The position numbers were made by a program, and so were the translations under genes. This document shows, piece after piece, positions 18,457 through 29,551 of a stretch of 64,000 bases of DNA. The stretch spans positions 124,001 to 188,000 of the forward strand of contig NZ_ASZC01000002.1 of NCBI RefSeq assembly GCF_000468095.1, in the 5' to 3' direction. Source of the DNA: Pantoea sp. AS-PWVM4. GTDB taxonomy: Bacteria > Pseudomonadota > Gammaproteobacteria > Enterobacterales > Enterobacteriaceae. The notes below the pieces were generated by a model. That model did no database searches. It saw only the letters and a list, made by a program, of their open reading frames with translations, and had not been told where the DNA came from. Position 1 is the first letter of the stretch, and each line of letters begins with the position of its first letter.

Positions 18457-19200
18457 ATGAATCACGTTGAATTAGAACACATTGTTAACCAGCAGCTGAA
18501 CAGCAGCACCTTTAGTGACTACGCCCCCAATGGGTTGCAGGTCGAAGGTCGTCCGGAGGTGAAAACCATTATTACCGGTGTCACCGCCTGCCAGGCATTG
18601 CTCGACGAAGCGGTAAAACGCAATGCCGATGCGGTGATGGTGCATCACGGTTATTTCTGGAAAAGCGAAGCGCCGGTGATTAAAGGAATGAAACGCCAGC
18701 GCCTGCGCACGCTACTGGCCAATGATATCAACCTGTATGGCTGGCATCTGCCACTTGACGCCCATCCTCATCTCGGCAACAACGCGCAGTTGGCACGGTT
18801 GTTCAATATTGAGGTGAAGGGCGAGGTGATGCCGCTGGTGCCGTGGGGTGAGCTGGCGGAGCCGCTGAGCGGTGAGGCGCTGGCACAACGCATTGCCCAG
18901 GCGCTGGGGCGCACACCGCTCCATTGCGGTGATAATGCGCCGGAGAAAATCAAACGTATCGCCTGGTGTAGCGGCGGCGGTCAGGGCTTTATTGACAGCG
19001 CGGCGGCATTCGGCGTCGATGCGTTTATCACTGGCGAAGTGTCGGAACAAACCATTCACAGCGCCCGCGAGCAGGGACTGCACTTCTTTGCCGCCGGACA
19101 CCATGCTACCGAACGTGGCGGCATCAAGGCACTGGGGGAATGGCTGGCACAAAGCTATGGCCTCGACGTGACCTTTATCGATATCGACAATCCTGCCTGA
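18457..19200 (+). CDS. ybgI: NIF3-family metal-binding protein YbgI
   Basis: A 247-residue NIF3/DUF34 protein matching E. coli YbgI, which forms a hexameric ring with a dinuclear metal site. Metal-ligand segments are VMVHHGYFW, HLPLDAHPHLGNN, and the C-terminal FFAAGHHATERGGIKALGEWL. Annotated elsewhere as GTP cyclohydrolase 1 type 2 homologue, but its true substrate is unsettled. 17 bases after phrB, so probably the same transcript. Confidence 0.9.
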   Translation: MNHVELEHIVNQQLNSSTFSDYAPNGLQVEGRPEVKTIITGVTACQALLDEAVKRNADAVMVHHGYFWKSEAPVIKGMKRQRLRTLLANDINLYGWHLPLDAHPHLGNNAQLARLFNIEVKGEVMPLVPWGELAEPLSGEALAQRIAQALGRTPLHCGDNAPEKIKRIAWCSGGGQGFIDSAAAFGVDAFITGEVSEQTIHSAREQGLHFFAAGHHATERGGIKALGEWLAQSYGLDVTFIDIDNPA

Positions 19201-19246
19201 TTTTTCAGCTATTGCGCCCTAAGCTACGGCTGGGGGCGCAAATCGG

Positions 19247-19275
19247 TTGACACACCTCTGACACTTTCGCATAAC
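19247..19275 (+). promoter_or_regulatory. Predicted sigma70 promoter of the pxp operon
   Basis: TTGACA (19247-19252), a 17-bp spacer, then CATAAC (19270-19275). An inverted repeat TTGCGCCC/GGGCGCAA at 19212-19241 sits immediately upstream, after ybgI. Confidence 0.55.
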
Positions 19276-19363
19276 TGGTTGCCTTTAAAGCATAAGCGAC
19301 ACGCGTACAGCGGGGAGCAACATCAGTTGGCTGCCCGGAAGAAAGTGAATCAGGAGGTGGGTT

Positions 19364-20020
19364 TTGCAACGAGCACGTTGTTATCTGCTGGGGGAACGCG
19401 CGGTAGTGCTGGAACTGGAACCACCGGTTTCCTTAGCCAGCCAGCAACGCATTTGGGGATTGTGCCAGCGGCTACAGGGTAATGAAAAGGTGTCGGAAGT
19501 GATTCCCGGCATGAACAATCTGACGCTGCTGCTGCGCGATCCACAGCGCAATGCATTGGATGCTATCGAGAATCTGCAACGCTGGTGGGAAGAGAGTGAA
19601 GCGCAGCGACCGGAATCGCGTCTGGTGGAGATCCCGGTGGTTTATGGCGGTGAGGCCGGGCCGGATTTATCGGTGGTCGCCGAGCATGCCGGAATGACAC
19701 CACGCCAGGTGGTGGAGCTACACAGCAGCACCGACTATGTGGTTTATTTTATTGGCTTTCAGCCAGGATTCCCCTATCTGGGCGGCCTCGATAGCCGCTT
19801 ACATACGCCGCGTCGCGCCGAGCCACGCGTGATCGTGCCTGCCGGTTCAGTCGGCATCGGCGGCAGCCAAACCGGCGTTTACCCGCTGGCAACCCCAGGT
19901 GGCTGGCAATTGCTGGGACAAACCGCCATCAGCCTGTTTGATCCCCAACAGCAACCGCCAACGCTGTTGCGTCCCGGCGACAGCGTGCGCTTCGTGCCGC
20001 AAAAGGAGGGCGTATGCTAA
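19364..20020 (+). CDS. pxpB: 5-oxoprolinase subunit PxpB
   Basis: A 218-residue protein of the KipI/DUF1336-type family, one of three subunits of the bacterial ATP-dependent 5-oxoprolinase that opens pyroglutamate to glutamate. Hallmarks are [45 protein letters not shown] and the C-terminal [16 protein letters not shown]. The start is an unusual TTG at 19364 behind AGGAGG, giving [21 protein letters not shown] as in E. coli YbgJ. Its end overlaps pxpC by 7 bases. Confidence 0.93.
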   Translation: MQRARCYLLGERAVVLELEPPVSLASQQRIWGLCQRLQGNEKVSEVIPGMNNLTLLLRDPQRNALDAIENLQRWWEESEAQRPESRLVEIPVVYGGEAGPDLSVVAEHAGMTPRQVVELHSSTDYVVYFIGFQPGFPYLGGLDSRLHTPRRAEPRVIVPAGSVGIGGSQTGVYPLATPGGWQLLGQTAISLFDPQQQPPTLLRPGDSVRFVPQKEGVC

Positions 20021-20946
20021 AGATTCTTCGTGCCGGATTGATGACCTCATTGCAGGATCAGGGCCGTAACGGCTGGCGGCAGTTTGGCATCAGCGTCAGT
20101 GGCGCACTTGATCAACCGGCCATGCGCACCGCCAACATGTTGGTGGGTAACGATGAAGGCAGCGCGGTACTGGAGATTGTGCTGGGGCAGTTTAAAGCGC
20201 AGTTCCAGCGTGACGGTTGGTTTGCTCTGACGGGAGCAGGCTGCAATGCTAACCTGGACGGTAAAGCTGTCTGGACCGGCTGGCGTCTGCCGGTGAAGAA
20301 AGGGCAGGTCCTCAGTTTGTCGATGCCAGTGCACGGCATGCGCAGTTACCTGGCGATTAACGGCGGTTTTGCCGTGCCAGAGATGCTGGACTCCGCCAGT
20401 ACCGATCTGAAAGCCGGATTTGGTGGTTTTGCCGGACGTAAGTTGCAGGATGGTGATCTGTTGCCGCTCGGCAAGGCGACTCGTGACTTCAGCAAGAAAG
20501 CCGGGGTGCGGCAGTTGCTGTGGGGCAATCGTATCCGCGCGCTGCCCGGACCGGAATACAACGAATTCACCCGTGAAGCGCAGGAAGCATTCTGGCGCAG
20601 CGCGTGGAAACTGAGTCCGCAAAGTAACCGCATGGGCTATCGCTTGCAGGGGCGCACGCTGCATCGCAAAGCCACGCGCGATTTGTTGTCACACGGTCTG
20701 GTACCGGGCGTGGTGCAGGTGCCGCCAAACGGACAGCCGATTGTGTTGATGGCCGATGCGCAGACTACCGGGGGATATCCGCGAATTGCCTGCATTATCG
20801 AAGCCGATCTCTATCATTTAGCCCAGATTCGCCTGGGGGAACCGATTCATTTCACCCATTGCACGCTGGAAGAAGCGATGCAGGCGAAGCAGCAGCAACA
20901 GCGTGTATTTGATCAGATGAACTGGGGGCTATCACATGAAAATTGA
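20014..20946 (+). CDS. pxpC: 5-oxoprolinase subunit PxpC
   Basis: A 310-residue KipA/biotin-dependent carboxyltransferase-like subunit of 5-oxoprolinase (E. coli YbgK). Typical segments are [33 protein letters not shown], and [29 protein letters not shown]. It overlaps pxpB by 7 bases and pxpA by 11, so the subunits are probably translated in a coupled way. Confidence 0.93.
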   Translation: MLKILRAGLMTSLQDQGRNGWRQFGISVSGALDQPAMRTANMLVGNDEGSAVLEIVLGQFKAQFQRDGWFALTGAGCNANLDGKAVWTGWRLPVKKGQVLSLSMPVHGMRSYLAINGGFAVPEMLDSASTDLKAGFGGFAGRKLQDGDLLPLGKATRDFSKKAGVRQLLWGNRIRALPGPEYNEFTREAQEAFWRSAWKLSPQSNRMGYRLQGRTLHRKATRDLLSHGLVPGVVQVPPNGQPIVLMADAQTTGGYPRIACIIEADLYHLAQIRLGEPIHFTHCTLEEAMQAKQQQQRVFDQMNWGLSHEN

Positions 20947-21673
20947 TCTCAACGCCGATCTCGGTGAAGGGAGCGGCAGCGATCAGGAATTGTTGCAACT
21001 GGTCAGTTCCGCCAACATCGCCTGCGGTTTCCATGCAGGGGATGCGGCAACCATGCTGCAATCGGTGCGCTGGGCGCAGGCGGCTGGGGTGGCGATTGGT
21101 GCGCACCCCAGCTTTCCCGACCGGGAAAATTTTGGCCGCACCGCCATGCAGCTGCCGCCGGATATCGTCTATGCGCAGATGATTTACCAGATTGGCGCAC
21201 TGAAAAGTCTGGCGGAAAGCGAGGGCGCGCGACTGGTGCACGTCAAACCGCATGGCATGTTATACAACCAGGCGGCAGCCGATCCACAACTGGCGGATAC
21301 CATTGCTCGTGCCGTCAAGGCGGTTGATGCCGGTTTAATCCTGGTGGGGCTGGCGGGCAGTGAGTCGATTCAGGCAGCGGCCCATCATGGGCTGAAAACG
21401 CGCGAAGAAGTGTTTGCCGATCGCGGCTATCTGTCCAGTGGCGCGCTAGTGCCGCGCGGTCAGCCGGGTGCGTTGATTGAAGATACTGCGCAGTCAATTG
21501 CCCACACGCTGACGATGGTGCAACAGCGTAAAGTACAAAGCATCTCTGGCGACTGGGTGGCGGTGAATGCGCAAACCGTGTGTCTGCATGGCGATGGGGC
21601 TCATGCGCTGCAATTTGCTCACGCGTTGCGCGCGGCGTTTGCGGCCCAGCACGTTACTGTGACCAGCGTATAA
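20936..21673 (+). CDS. pxpA: 5-oxoprolinase subunit PxpA (LamB/YcsF family)
   Basis: A 245-residue LamB/YcsF-family TIM-barrel-like subunit. Conserved motifs: [10 protein letters not shown] at the N-terminus, [61 protein letters not shown]. With PxpB and PxpC it converts 5-oxoproline and ATP to glutamate. It starts within the 3' end of pxpC. Confidence 0.94.
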   Translation: MKIDLNADLGEGSGSDQELLQLVSSANIACGFHAGDAATMLQSVRWAQAAGVAIGAHPSFPDRENFGRTAMQLPPDIVYAQMIYQIGALKSLAESEGARLVHVKPHGMLYNQAAADPQLADTIARAVKAVDAGLILVGLAGSESIQAAAHHGLKTREEVFADRGYLSSGALVPRGQPGALIEDTAQSIAHTLTMVQQRKVQSISGDWVAVNAQTVCLHGDGAHALQFAHALRAAFAAQHVTVTSV

Positions 21674-21703
21674 GTTTCGAACAATTACCCGGCTACACAT
21701 TCC

Positions 21704-21780
21704 GTCGCGGCGCGATTTATCGCGCTGTTTTCAGGCATTTCCTGGCCTGCCAAAACCCGCACGATAAACCGTGCAGCGAC
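21704..21780. repeat. REP-like inverted pair, locus 1 (inside the pyroglutamate operon)
   Basis: Two 22-bp units in opposite orientation, at 21704-21725 and 21759-21780. The first has the core GGCGCGATTTATCGCGC; the second is a degenerate inverted copy (17 of 22 positions). The same family occurs at 25020-25079 and 51530-51605. It occupies most of the gap between pxpA and the DUF969 gene, where it could weaken readthrough or protect the upstream mRNA. Confidence 0.75.
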
Positions 21781-21830
21781 GATCTGGTGCAAGCAAGCCG
21801 GGCTTTTTATTTCTGATAAGGGGAGAAAAC

Positions 21831-22559
21831 ATGGAAAGCGTGGTGAATCTCTGGCCGTTGCTGGGTATTGGTACTATCGTGCTCGGTTTTGTGCTGCGGT
21901 TTAATCCGGTGCTGGTGGTGATTGTGGCGGGTTTTGTTACCGGGTTAGCGGCCCATATGTCGCTGGCCGATATTCTGGAAAAACTGGGATCCGGGTTCCT
22001 GAACACCCGTAACCTGCCGTTGATTCTGCTGTTGCCGCTGGCGGTGATCGGTCTGCTGGAACGACATGGCCTGAAAGAAAGGGCGCAAACCTGGATCGCC
22101 CAGATCAAAACCGCTACGGCGGGACGTCTGCTGATTGTCTATTTATTTGTGCGAGAAATTACCGCAGCGCTGGGGCTGACCAGCCTCGGCGGCCATCCGC
22201 AAATGGTGCGCCCGCTGCTGGCGCCGATGGCGGAAGGGGCGACAGAAAACCGCTATGGTGAAGTGTCGCCGGAGGTCCGTCATCGTCTGCGCGCCATGTC
22301 GGCCGCCACGGATAACGTCGGACTGTTTTTTGGTGAGGATATTTTCGTTGCCTTCGGTGCCATCATCTTTATGCACAACTTTATGCAGGAGTCGGCTGGC
22401 ATTCAGACCGAACCGCTGCATATCGCGGTATGGGGCATTCCCACCGCGATTTGCGCCTTCCTGATCCACTCCGCCCGTTTGATCCGTCTTGACCGCCAGT
22501 TGGCGCGTGAGCTGGGCGCACTGAATCAACAGGCGTTACAAGCCAAAGGAGCAGAATGA
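21831..22559 (+). CDS. DUF969 family membrane protein, probable 5-oxoproline transporter subunit
   Basis: A 242-residue integral membrane protein with several hydrophobic segments in the first 130 residues (WPLLGIGTIVLGFVLRF, LPLILLLPLAVIGLL) and one near residue 200. It matches DUF969, recurrently paired with DUF979 and pyroglutamate genes. The start ATG 21831 follows GGGGAG. Its stop overlaps the next start by 4 bases, so the pair is translationally coupled. Transport of 5-oxoproline is inferred from context, not shown by the sequence. Confidence 0.82.
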   Translation: MESVVNLWPLLGIGTIVLGFVLRFNPVLVVIVAGFVTGLAAHMSLADILEKLGSGFLNTRNLPLILLLPLAVIGLLERHGLKERAQTWIAQIKTATAGRLLIVYLFVREITAALGLTSLGGHPQMVRPLLAPMAEGATENRYGEVSPEVRHRLRAMSAATDNVGLFFGEDIFVAFGAIIFMHNFMQESAGIQTEPLHIAVWGIPTAICAFLIHSARLIRLDRQLARELGALNQQALQAKGAE

Positions 22560-23548
22560 TGTTCCAGCAACAATATCTGATGTGGCTGGCAGGCATCATT
22601 CTGCTGATTGTCGCCGTATTTTCCTGGCGGGATCCTGCCAATCCTCGGCGTCTGACTACCGGGTTGTTTTGGGCGCTATACGGGATGATCTTCCTGATTA
22701 GTGATGGGGTTTATCAATGGATGACGCCACGAACCCTGCATATCGCCGTAGGTGTTGCCGTGGTGGTGATGGCGTTGATTGCCGGTTTTGGCGGCGTGCG
22801 CCTGGGCCGGTATCACCAACGCAGCGATGAAGAGAAGCAGGCCAGCGCCAAACGTCTGGGTAACCAGCTGTTTATCCCGGCGCTGGCGATCCCGGTGGTG
22901 ACGGTGGTTGGCGTGCTGGCGTTTAACAATCTGCCTGGTCTGCAACAGGCGGTGTTTGGCGCAGGGAACCATTCCACCCTGATTACGCTGTTCTCAATGA
23001 TGATGGGTTGTCTGATTGGCTGGCTGGTGGCACTGAAAATGACCCGTGAAAAGCCGATGCAGTCGATGCAGGAAACGCGACGTTTGCTGGATGCCGTTGG
23101 CTGGGCGTTTATCCTGCCGCAAATCCTTGCCACGCTGGGCCTGCTGTTCACCAGCGCCGGGGTGGGTAACGCGATTTCACACCTGACCGAGCAGTATCTG
23201 GCTGTCGATAACCGTTTTATCGCGGTAGCCGTGTATGCCATTGGTATGGCGCTGTTGACCATGGTGATGGGTAATGCCTTCGCTGCGTTCCCGATTGTCA
23301 CCGCCGGTATCGGCATCCCGATTCTGGTGCTGCAACACCACGGTAACCCGGCAGTGATGGCGGCGATTGGCATGTTCTCGGGCTATTGCGGCACCTTGAT
23401 GACCCCGATGGCGGCGAACTTCAATATTGTTCCGGCTCGCCTGCTGGAGCTGCCGGATCGCAATGCGGTAATCAAAGCTCAGGTCCCGACCGGTTTAATG
23501 TTGTTGGTGGTCAATATTTTCCTGCTGTGGTTCATGATGTTTTTGTGA
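22556..23548 (+). CDS. DUF979 family membrane protein, probable 5-oxoproline transporter subunit
   Basis: A 330-residue polytopic membrane protein (about nine hydrophobic segments). The conserved C-terminal part includes [61 protein letters not shown]979 is the constant partner of DUF969. Overlap with the DUF969 stop and an 8-base gap to pcp place it in one operon that takes up and degrades pyroglutamate. Start is ATGATG; either ATG could be used. Confidence 0.82.
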   Translation: MMFQQQYLMWLAGIILLIVAVFSWRDPANPRRLTTGLFWALYGMIFLISDGVYQWMTPRTLHIAVGVAVVVMALIAGFGGVRLGRYHQRSDEEKQASAKRLGNQLFIPALAIPVVTVVGVLAFNNLPGLQQAVFGAGNHSTLITLFSMMMGCLIGWLVALKMTREKPMQSMQETRRLLDAVGWAFILPQILATLGLLFTSAGVGNAISHLTEQYLAVDNRFIAVAVYAIGMALLTMVMGNAFAAFPIVTAGIGIPILVLQHHGNPAVMAAIGMFSGYCGTLMTPMAANFNIVPARLLELPDRNAVIKAQVPTGLMLLVVNIFLLWFMMFL

Positions 23549-23555
23549 GGAAAGA

Positions 23556-24203
23556 ATGAAAACGGTATTAATGACCGCGTTTGAGCCTTTTGAAGGCGAA
23601 AGCATCAATCCCTCATGGGAAGCGGTACGATCTTTTGATGGAAAGGTGATTGACGGCGCACGCGTGGTGGCACGTCAGTTACCGGTGGCGTACAGCCGTT
23701 GCGGTGCCGTGCTGACGCAGGCGCTGGAAGCGTTGCAACCCGATCGCATTCTCTGTATCGGTCAGGCGGGGGGACGCAGCGACATCAGCGTGGAGCGGGT
23801 GGCGATCAACATTGATGATGCACGTATCCCTGATAATGAGGGGCAGCAGCCGATTGATCAGCCAGTGGTGGTGGACGGGCCGGCGGCTTATTTTTCGACG
23901 CTGCCGATCAAGGCGATAGTTGCGGCAACGCGCGAGGCGGGGATACCGGCTTCGGTATCGCAAACTGCCGGGACCTTTACCTGTAATCATGTGATGTATC
24001 GCTTGCTGCACTGGCTGGCGACGCATCAGAGCAGCGCGCGCGGTGGTTTTATTCATATCCCTTATCTGCCGGAGCAAGCGGTGAAGCATCCCGGTGCGCC
24101 GAGCATGGCAGCGGCCAGTGTCATTCAGGCGCTGGAGATGGCGATCCGCGTGACGCTGAAGGTGGATAAAGATTTGCATGTCGCGGGGGGCGCGACCCAT
24201 TAA
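23556..24203 (+). CDS. pcp: Pyroglutamyl-peptidase I
   Basis: A 215-residue cysteine peptidase (family C15) that releases N-terminal pyroglutamate from peptides. It has [19 protein letters not shown], the catalytic Glu region [28 protein letters not shown], nucleophile Cys in [14 protein letters not shown], and the catalytic-His segment [11 protein letters not shown]. Its product is the substrate of PxpABC, so the operon covers release, transport and hydrolysis of pyroglutamate. E. coli lacks pcp at this site. Confidence 0.95.
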   Translation: MKTVLMTAFEPFEGESINPSWEAVRSFDGKVIDGARVVARQLPVAYSRCGAVLTQALEALQPDRILCIGQAGGRSDISVERVAINIDDARIPDNEGQQPIDQPVVVDGPAAYFSTLPIKAIVAATREAGIPASVSQTAGTFTCNHVMYRLLHWLATHQSSARGGFIHIPYLPEQAVKHPGAPSMAAASVIQALEMAIRVTLKVDKDLHVAGGATH

Positions 24204-24214
24204 CGGGAGTCGTC

Positions 24215-25003
24215 ATGCCTGAAGGACCGGAGATCCGCCGCGCGGCGGATCAGCTGGCGGCGGCGATGACGGGTAAACCGCTCACTGATGTGTGGTTTGC
24301 CTTTCCGCAGCTGAAAACTTACGAACCGGCGCTACTGGGTGCAACCGTTACGGCAATTGAAACCCGGGGCAAGGCGCTACTGACTCATTTCTCCAATGGT
24401 CTGACCCTCTACAGTCATAACCAGCTGTATGGCGTCTGGCGTGTGGTGCCGACCGGTACCCAACCGCAGACCGCCCGGCAGTTGCGGGTACGGCTGGCTA
24501 ATGCTGATCAAACCATCCTGCTATATAGCGCGTCCGATATTGAGCTGCTCAACGCGGAGACGCTGGCCGCTCATCCTTTTTTACAACGCGTAGGACCGGA
24601 TGTGCTGGATGCCAGCCTGACGGTGGACGCGGTGCAGGAGCGCTTGTTGTCGCCACGCTTTCGGCGGCGTCAATTCAGTGGCTTGCTGCTCGATCAGGCG
24701 TTTCTCGCTGGCCTGGGGAACTACCTGCGCGTGGAGATTTTATGGCATGCGCAGTTGCTGGCGCAGCATCGTGCTCAGGATCTGAATGCGTTGCAGATCA
24801 GGGCGCTGAGTGAAGCGCTACTGGCGGTGCCGCGCCACTCTTATCAGATGCGTGGCAGCATGAAGAAATACCATGAAGAGGCGGCTTTCCGTTTTGAGGT
24901 GTTTCATCGGCAGGGGAAAAAGTGTCGACGCTGTGGGACGGTAATCGAGAAGGGCGTGCTGTCATCCCGCCCGTTATATTGGTGTCCGGGGTGTCAGAAC
25001 TAA
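24215..25003 (+). CDS. nei: Endonuclease VIII (DNA glycosylase/AP lyase)
   Basis: A 262-residue Fpg/Nei-family enzyme removing oxidised pyrimidines. The mature N-terminus [13 protein letters not shown] carries catalytic Pro1 and Glu2 after Met removal; the conserved Lys lies in [12 protein letters not shown] helix-two-turn-helix ([12 protein letters not shown]) and a C-terminal zinc finger (CRRCG...WCPGCQ) follow. 11 bases after pcp; probably the last gene of that transcript, as nei follows the pxp genes in E. coli. Confidence 0.95.
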   Translation: MPEGPEIRRAADQLAAAMTGKPLTDVWFAFPQLKTYEPALLGATVTAIETRGKALLTHFSNGLTLYSHNQLYGVWRVVPTGTQPQTARQLRVRLANADQTILLYSASDIELLNAETLAAHPFLQRVGPDVLDASLTVDAVQERLLSPRFRRRQFSGLLLDQAFLAGLGNYLRVEILWHAQLLAQHRAQDLNALQIRALSEALLAVPRHSYQMRGSMKKYHEEAAFRFEVFHRQGKKCRRCGTVIEKGVLSSRPLYWCPGCQN

Positions 25004-25019
25004 TGATGATTGGCCTGAC

Positions 25020-25079
25020 GCGCGATAAATCACGCCGCTACGACAGGTGCTGGAGTTGTAGCGGCGCGATTTATCGCGC
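25020..25079. repeat. REP-like inverted pair, locus 2 (between nei and gltA)
   Basis: Inverted unit 25020-25041 and direct unit 25058-25079 are separated by 16 bases; the two 22-bp units differ at one position. Each unit is itself nearly palindromic (GCGCGAT-AA-ATCGCGC). Located between convergent genes, like locus 3. Confidence 0.82.
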
Positions 25080-25092
25080 AGTTTCAAAGCAG

Positions 25093-25112
25093 AGGGCGGG
25101 ATAACCCGCCCT
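25093..25112. terminator. Hairpin between convergent nei and gltA
   Basis: AGGGCGGG-ATAA-CCCGCCCT, a perfect 8-bp stem 5 bases past the gltA stop. No clear T-run on either strand, so it may need the neighbouring REP-like pair or act on RNA stability. Confidence 0.5.
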
Positions 25113-25117
25113 TAACC

Positions 25118-26401
25118 TTATTTCTTCAGTGCCGACGTGAAAGGACGCTCGGTATAACCGGTATACAGCTGACGTGGACGGGCAATCTTCATGCCTTCGT
25201 CGTGCATCTCTTTCCAGTGTGCAATCCAGCCCACGGTACGCGCCATCGCGAAGATCACGGTAAACATGGAGGACGGGATGCCCATCGCTTTCAGAATAAT
25301 GCCAGAGTAGAAATCGACGTTTGGATAGAGTTTACGCTCAATGAAGTACGGGTCGTTCAGCGCGATATGTTCCAGCTCCATCGCCACTTCCAGCAGGTCA
25401 TCTTTCATACCCAGCTCATTCAGCACTTCGTGGCAGGTTTCACGCATGACGGTAGCGCGCGGGTCGTAGTTTTTATACACACGGTGGCCAAAGCCCATCA
25501 GACGGAACGAATCGTTCTTGTCTTTAGCACGACGGACGAATTCCGGGATGTGATCCACGGTGCTGATCTCTTCCAGCATACGCAGCGTAGCTTCGTTCGC
25601 ACCACCGTGTGCCGGTCCCCACAGGGACGCGATACCCGCCGCGATACAGGCAAACGGGTTAGCACCGGAAGAACCAGCAGTACGTACGGTGGAGGTGGAG
25701 GCGTTTTGTTCGTGGTCAGCGTGCAGAATCAGAATACGGTCCATGGCGCGTTCCAGTACCGGGTTTACCTTGTACTCTTCGCACGGGGTGGCAAACATCA
25801 TATGCAGGAAGTTACCCGCATAGGAGAGGTCGTTGCGCGGATAAACGAACGGCTGACCAATGGAGTATTTGTAGCACATCGCCGCCATGGTTGGCATTTT
25901 GGACAACAGACGGAACGCGGCGATTTCACGGTGACGTTCAATATTGACGTCCAGCGAGTCGTGATAAAACGCGGCCAGCGCACCCGTTACACCACACATG
26001 ACCGCCATCGGATGCGAGTCACGGCGGAAGCCGTGGAACAGACGGGTGATTTGCTCGTGGATCATGGTGTGGCGGGTAACGGTAACGCGGAATTCTTCAA
26101 ACTGCTCCTGGGTTGGCGCTTCGCCGTTCAGCAGGATATAACAGACTTCCAGGTAGTTTGAGTGCGTTGCCAGTTGATCAATCGGAAAACCGCGATGTAA
26201 CAAAATACCTTCATCACCATCAATAAAGGTGATTTTAGATTCGCATGACGCTGTAGAGGTGAAACCGGGGTCGAAGGTAAACAGGCCTTTATTGCCGAGA
26301 GCGCGGACATCAACGACATCCTGTCCCAGCGTGCCATGCATCACGTCCAGTTCAACTGCCGTATTGTCTTGTAGGGTTAGCGTCACTTTTTTATCTGTCA
26401 T
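25118..26401 (-). CDS. gltA: Citrate synthase, type II
   Basis: The 427-residue hexameric citrate synthase of Gram-negative bacteria condenses acetyl-CoA and oxaloacetate. An N-terminal beta domain ([35 protein letters not shown]) precedes the catalytic core with [39 protein letters not shown], and the catalytic Asp region [16 protein letters not shown]. Divergent from sdhC as in E. coli. Confidence 0.97.
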   Translation of the reverse strand: MTDKKVTLTLQDNTAVELDVMHGTLGQDVVDVRALGNKGLFTFDPGFTSTASCESKITFIDGDEGILLHRGFPIDQLATHSNYLEVCYILLNGEAPTQEQFEEFRVTVTRHTMIHEQITRLFHGFRRDSHPMAVMCGVTGALAAFYHDSLDVNIERHREIAAFRLLSKMPTMAAMCYKYSIGQPFVYPRNDLSYAGNFLHMMFATPCEEYKVNPVLERAMDRILILHADHEQNASTSTVRTAGSSGANPFACIAAGIASLWGPAHGGANEATLRMLEEISTVDHIPEFVRRAKDKNDSFRLMGFGHRVYKNYDPRATVMRETCHEVLNELGMKDDLLEVAMELEHIALNDPYFIERKLYPNVDFYSGIILKAMGIPSSMFTVIFAMARTVGWIAHWKEMHDEGMKIARPRQLYTGYTERPFTSALKK

Positions 26402-26795
26402 TTTTCGTCTCCATAGCGCCTTGGTAGGTAAGGATCTTAGACACCAATACAGCTTTCATGTTTCATAAAAACCACAATCTTCACAGTATCACTCTGCGGT
26501 CACGTTTGTCGTGCAAGGTAGAGTACAGAGTGAACGTTACGTTTGGGGCAGTGGCGTCCGGGCATGACATGCTGCAAATCGCGGATGTTAAAGATCCTGT
26601 CACGACATAACTTCTTGGTAACCAATAACCTGATGCTTTGTAATGCTCTGAGTGGCAATGTTACATAACTTCAGCTTAGGGGAAAGTGTATCCCCATAAC
26701 TTTTGTGCATCATAGGGCTTTAATGCGTTTGTTTGTAACCGAATTGTTGAACTTTTGTCAAATCAGATAATTAAAAATGTATGAAATGTGAAATC

Positions 26796-26811
26796 CGTGA
26801 GGGGGATCACT
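26796..26811. promoter_or_regulatory. CRP site in the gltA-sdhC region
   Basis: CGTGA-GGGGGA-TCACT keeps the GTGA-N6-TCAC core. It is centred about 80 bases upstream of the predicted sdhC start point. The wider 26402-27039 region has no gene and several GTTACATAAC-like AT-rich stretches that could bind ArcA. Confidence 0.6.
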
Positions 26812-26848
26812 GTTCAGCTTAAATGTGACCAAAGAGATTGTAGGGGAA

Positions 26849-26877
26849 TTGTAATCAGAATGTGATCCTCCTATACT
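26849..26877 (+). promoter_or_regulatory. sdhCDAB-sucABCD promoter
   Basis: TTGTAA (26849-26854), 17-bp spacer, TATACT (26872-26877). The predicted leader is about 155 bases long, as expected for the regulated sdh mRNA leader. Confidence 0.7.
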
Positions 26878-27039
26878 GCCGCCAGGTCTCCGGAACACCC
26901 TGACACCAGGAGCCACCCAGCGTTTTCCCCGCGTCACTGAACACTGGATGTTGCTTCTTTGGTGACGGTTGCACTCTGAACACGTCCTGTGTCTCTGGTG
27001 CAACCCAGGACCGGAGGAAGCAAAATAAAAAAGAGCTGT

Positions 27040-27429
27040 GTGGGCAAAACCGTGAAAAAACAAAGACCTGTTAACTTGGATCTCTCGACGATCCGGTTTC
27101 CCGTTACTGCAATATCGTCCATTCTCCACCGCGTCTCCGGCGTGATCACCTTTGTCGCTCTCGGAATTCTGCTCTGGTTACTGGGTCTCTCTCTCTCTTC
27201 TCCTGAAGGTTTCCTGCAAGCCGCATCCATCATGGATAGCTTCTTCGTCAAATTCATCATGTGGGGCATTCTGACTGCGCTGGCTTACCATGTCGTGGGC
27301 GGTATTCGTCATATGTTGGCTGATTTTGGCTTTATGGAAGAAACCTTGCAGGTGGGCACCCGTTCCGCTCAGGCGGCTTTTGGTATCACTGTCGTGCTTT
27401 CAATTTTGGCTGGAGTCCTCGTATGGTAA
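27040..27429 (+). CDS. sdhC: Succinate dehydrogenase cytochrome b556 subunit
   Basis: A 129-residue membrane anchor with three transmembrane helices; it binds haem b and quinone with SdhD. Conserved segments are [30 protein letters not shown] (Ser and Arg of the quinone site) and [16 protein letters not shown] (haem ligand His). I chose the GTG at 27040 (VGKTVKKQ), which gives E. coli length; GTG 27052 is an alternative. GGAGGAAG lies 20 bases upstream, unusually far. The stop overlaps sdhD. Confidence 0.9.
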   Translation: MGKTVKKQRPVNLDLSTIRFPVTAISSILHRVSGVITFVALGILLWLLGLSLSSPEGFLQAASIMDSFFVKFIMWGILTALAYHVVGGIRHMLADFGFMEETLQVGTRSAQAAFGITVVLSILAGVLVW

Positions 27430-27770
27430 GCAATGCTTCTGCATTAGGACGCAACGGTGTTCATGACTGGCTGTTGCTGCGTGCTGCTGCAATCTTAATT
27501 ACGCTCTACATTCTCTACATTCTCGGTTTTGTGGTGATGACAGGCACGCTGACGTATGACGTCTGGCGCGGCTTCTTCGCTTCCTCCTTTACCAAAGTGT
27601 TCACGTTGCTGACGCTGTTCTCGATTCTGGTCCACGGTTGGATTGGGATGTGGCAGGTGCTGACTGACTACGTGAAACCGGTGGCGACCCGTCTGGTGTT
27701 GCAGCTGGTGGTTGTGGTGGCGCTGTTGTCCTATGCAATTTATGGAACCGTTGTAGTGTGGGGTGTGTAA
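27423..27770 (+). CDS. sdhD: Succinate dehydrogenase membrane anchor SdhD
   Basis: A 115-residue protein with three transmembrane helices. [25 protein letters not shown] and [18 protein letters not shown] (haem-ligand His and quinone-site Tyr) match E. coli SdhD. It overlaps the sdhC end by 7 bases and abuts sdhA. Confidence 0.95.
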   Translation: MVSNASALGRNGVHDWLLLRAAAILITLYILYILGFVVMTGTLTYDVWRGFFASSFTKVFTLLTLFSILVHGWIGMWQVLTDYVKPVATRLVLQLVVVVALLSYAIYGTVVVWGV

Positions 27771-29537
27771 ATGAGTTTGCCAGTCAGAGAATTTGATGCC
27801 GTGGTGATCGGCGCGGGTGGCGCAGGTATGCGCGCCGCTCTGCAAATCTCCCAATCGGGCCTGAGTTGCGCCCTGTTATCCAAAGTGTTCCCAACCCGTT
27901 CCCATACCGTATCGGCGCAAGGCGGTATCACCGTAGCGCTGGGTAACTCCCATGAAGATAACTGGGAATGGCATATGTATGACACCGTCAAAGGTTCCGA
28001 CTATATCGGTGACCAGGACGCGATTGAATATATGTGTAAAACCGGCCCGGAAGCGATTCTGGAGCTGGAGCATATGGGTCTGCCATTCTCCCGTCTTGAT
28101 GACGGCCGCGTCTATCAGCGTCCGTTTGGTGGTCAGTCAAAAAACTTCGGTGGTGAGCAGGCAGCGCGTACCGCTGCGGCCGCTGACCGTACTGGCCACG
28201 CCCTGCTGCATACCCTGTATCAGCAGAACCTGAAAAACAAAACCACCATCTTCTCTGAATGGTATGCGCTGGACCTGGTGAAAAATGAAGACGGTGCGAT
28301 TGTCGGTTGTACCGCTATCTGCATCGAAACCGGTGAAACCGTCTACTTCAAAGCCAAAGCTACCATCCTGGCAACTGGCGGTGCGGGACGTATTTATCAG
28401 TCCACCACCAACGCCCACATCAACACCGGCGACGGCGTTGGCATGGCGTTGCGTGCTGGCGTGCCGATGCAGGATATGGAGATGTGGCAGTTCCACCCAA
28501 CCGGCATTGCCGGAGCCGGTGTTCTGGTAACCGAAGGTTGTCGTGGTGAAGGCGGTTATCTGCTGAACAAACACGGCGAACGCTTTATGGAGCGCTATGC
28601 GCCAAACGCCAAAGACCTGGCGGGGCGTGATGTGGTCGCTCGTTCCATGATGGTGGAGATCCGTGAAGGTCGTGGCTGTGACGGCCCGTGGGGTCCACAT
28701 ATCAAACTGAAACTCGACCATCTGGGTGCAGAAGTACTGGAATCACGTCTGCCGGGCATTCTCGAGCTGTCGCGTACCTTTGCTCACGTCGATCCGATTA
28801 AAGAACCGATTCCGGTCATTCCAACCTGTCACTACATGATGGGTGGCGTGCCGACCAAAGTCACCGGCCAGGCGCTGCGCGTCAATGAGCAGGGTGAAGA
28901 TGAAGTGATTCCAGGCCTGTTCGCGGTGGGTGAAATCGCCTGCGTATCGGTACACGGTGCTAACCGTCTTGGCGGTAACTCCCTGCTTGACCTGGTGGTG
29001 TTTGGCCGTGCAGCGGGTCTGCATCTGGCGGAATGTATCGAAGAGCAGGGTGAACTGCGCGATGCCAGCCAGGAAGAGATCGACGCGGCAATGGCGCGTT
29101 TCAACCGCTGGGAAAACAACACCACTGGCGAAGACCCGGTTGAGATTCGCAAAGCACTGCAACGCTGCATGCAGAACAACTTCTCGGTGTTCCGTGAAGG
29201 TGAAGCGATGGCGCAGGGGCTGGAAGAGTTAAAAGTGATCCGTGAGCGTCTGAAATCCGCGCGTCTGGATGACCGTTCACCGGACTTCAATACTCAGCGT
29301 ATCGAGTGTCTTGAACTGGATAACCTGCTGGAAACCGCGTATGCCACGGCAGTGGCGGCGAACTTCCGTACCGAAAGCCGTGGTGCGCATAGCCGCTTCG
29401 ACTACCCGGATCGCGATGATGAAAACTGGCTGTGCCACAGCCTCTATGTTCCGCAAACGGAAAGCATGACGCGCCGTGAGGTGAACATGCAACCGAAACT
29501 GCGTGCGGCCTTCCCGCCGAAAGCGCGTACTTACTAA
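27771..29537 (+). CDS. sdhA: Succinate dehydrogenase flavoprotein subunit
   Basis: The 588-residue catalytic subunit oxidises succinate to fumarate. Features: FAD-binding [12 protein letters not shown] at the N-terminus, covalent-FAD His in [11 protein letters not shown], substrate-site [21 protein letters not shown], and catalytic Arg region [19 protein letters not shown]. It begins directly after the sdhD stop. Confidence 0.97.
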   Translation: MSLPVREFDAVVIGAGGAGMRAALQISQSGLSCALLSKVFPTRSHTVSAQGGITVALGNSHEDNWEWHMYDTVKGSDYIGDQDAIEYMCKTGPEAILELEHMGLPFSRLDDGRVYQRPFGGQSKNFGGEQAARTAAAADRTGHALLHTLYQQNLKNKTTIFSEWYALDLVKNEDGAIVGCTAICIETGETVYFKAKATILATGGAGRIYQSTTNAHINTGDGVGMALRAGVPMQDMEMWQFHPTGIAGAGVLVTEGCRGEGGYLLNKHGERFMERYAPNAKDLAGRDVVARSMMVEIREGRGCDGPWGPHIKLKLDHLGAEVLESRLPGILELSRTFAHVDPIKEPIPVIPTCHYMMGGVPTKVTGQALRVNEQGEDEVIPGLFAVGEIACVSVHGANRLGGNSLLDLVVFGRAAGLHLAECIEEQGELRDASQEEIDAAMARFNRWENNTTGEDPVEIRKALQRCMQNNFSVFREGEAMAQGLEELKVIRERLKSARLDDRSPDFNTQRIECLELDNLLETAYATAVAANFRTESRGAHSRFDYPDRDDENWLCHSLYVPQTESMTRREVNMQPKLRAAFPPKARTY

Positions 29538-29551
29538 TTGCGGAGATCATC

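Noticed and set aside
26758..27129. Reverse-strand ORF over the sdhC promoter and start
   Set aside because: Overlaps the sdh promoter and the conserved sdhC N-terminus on the other strand; no homology recognised.
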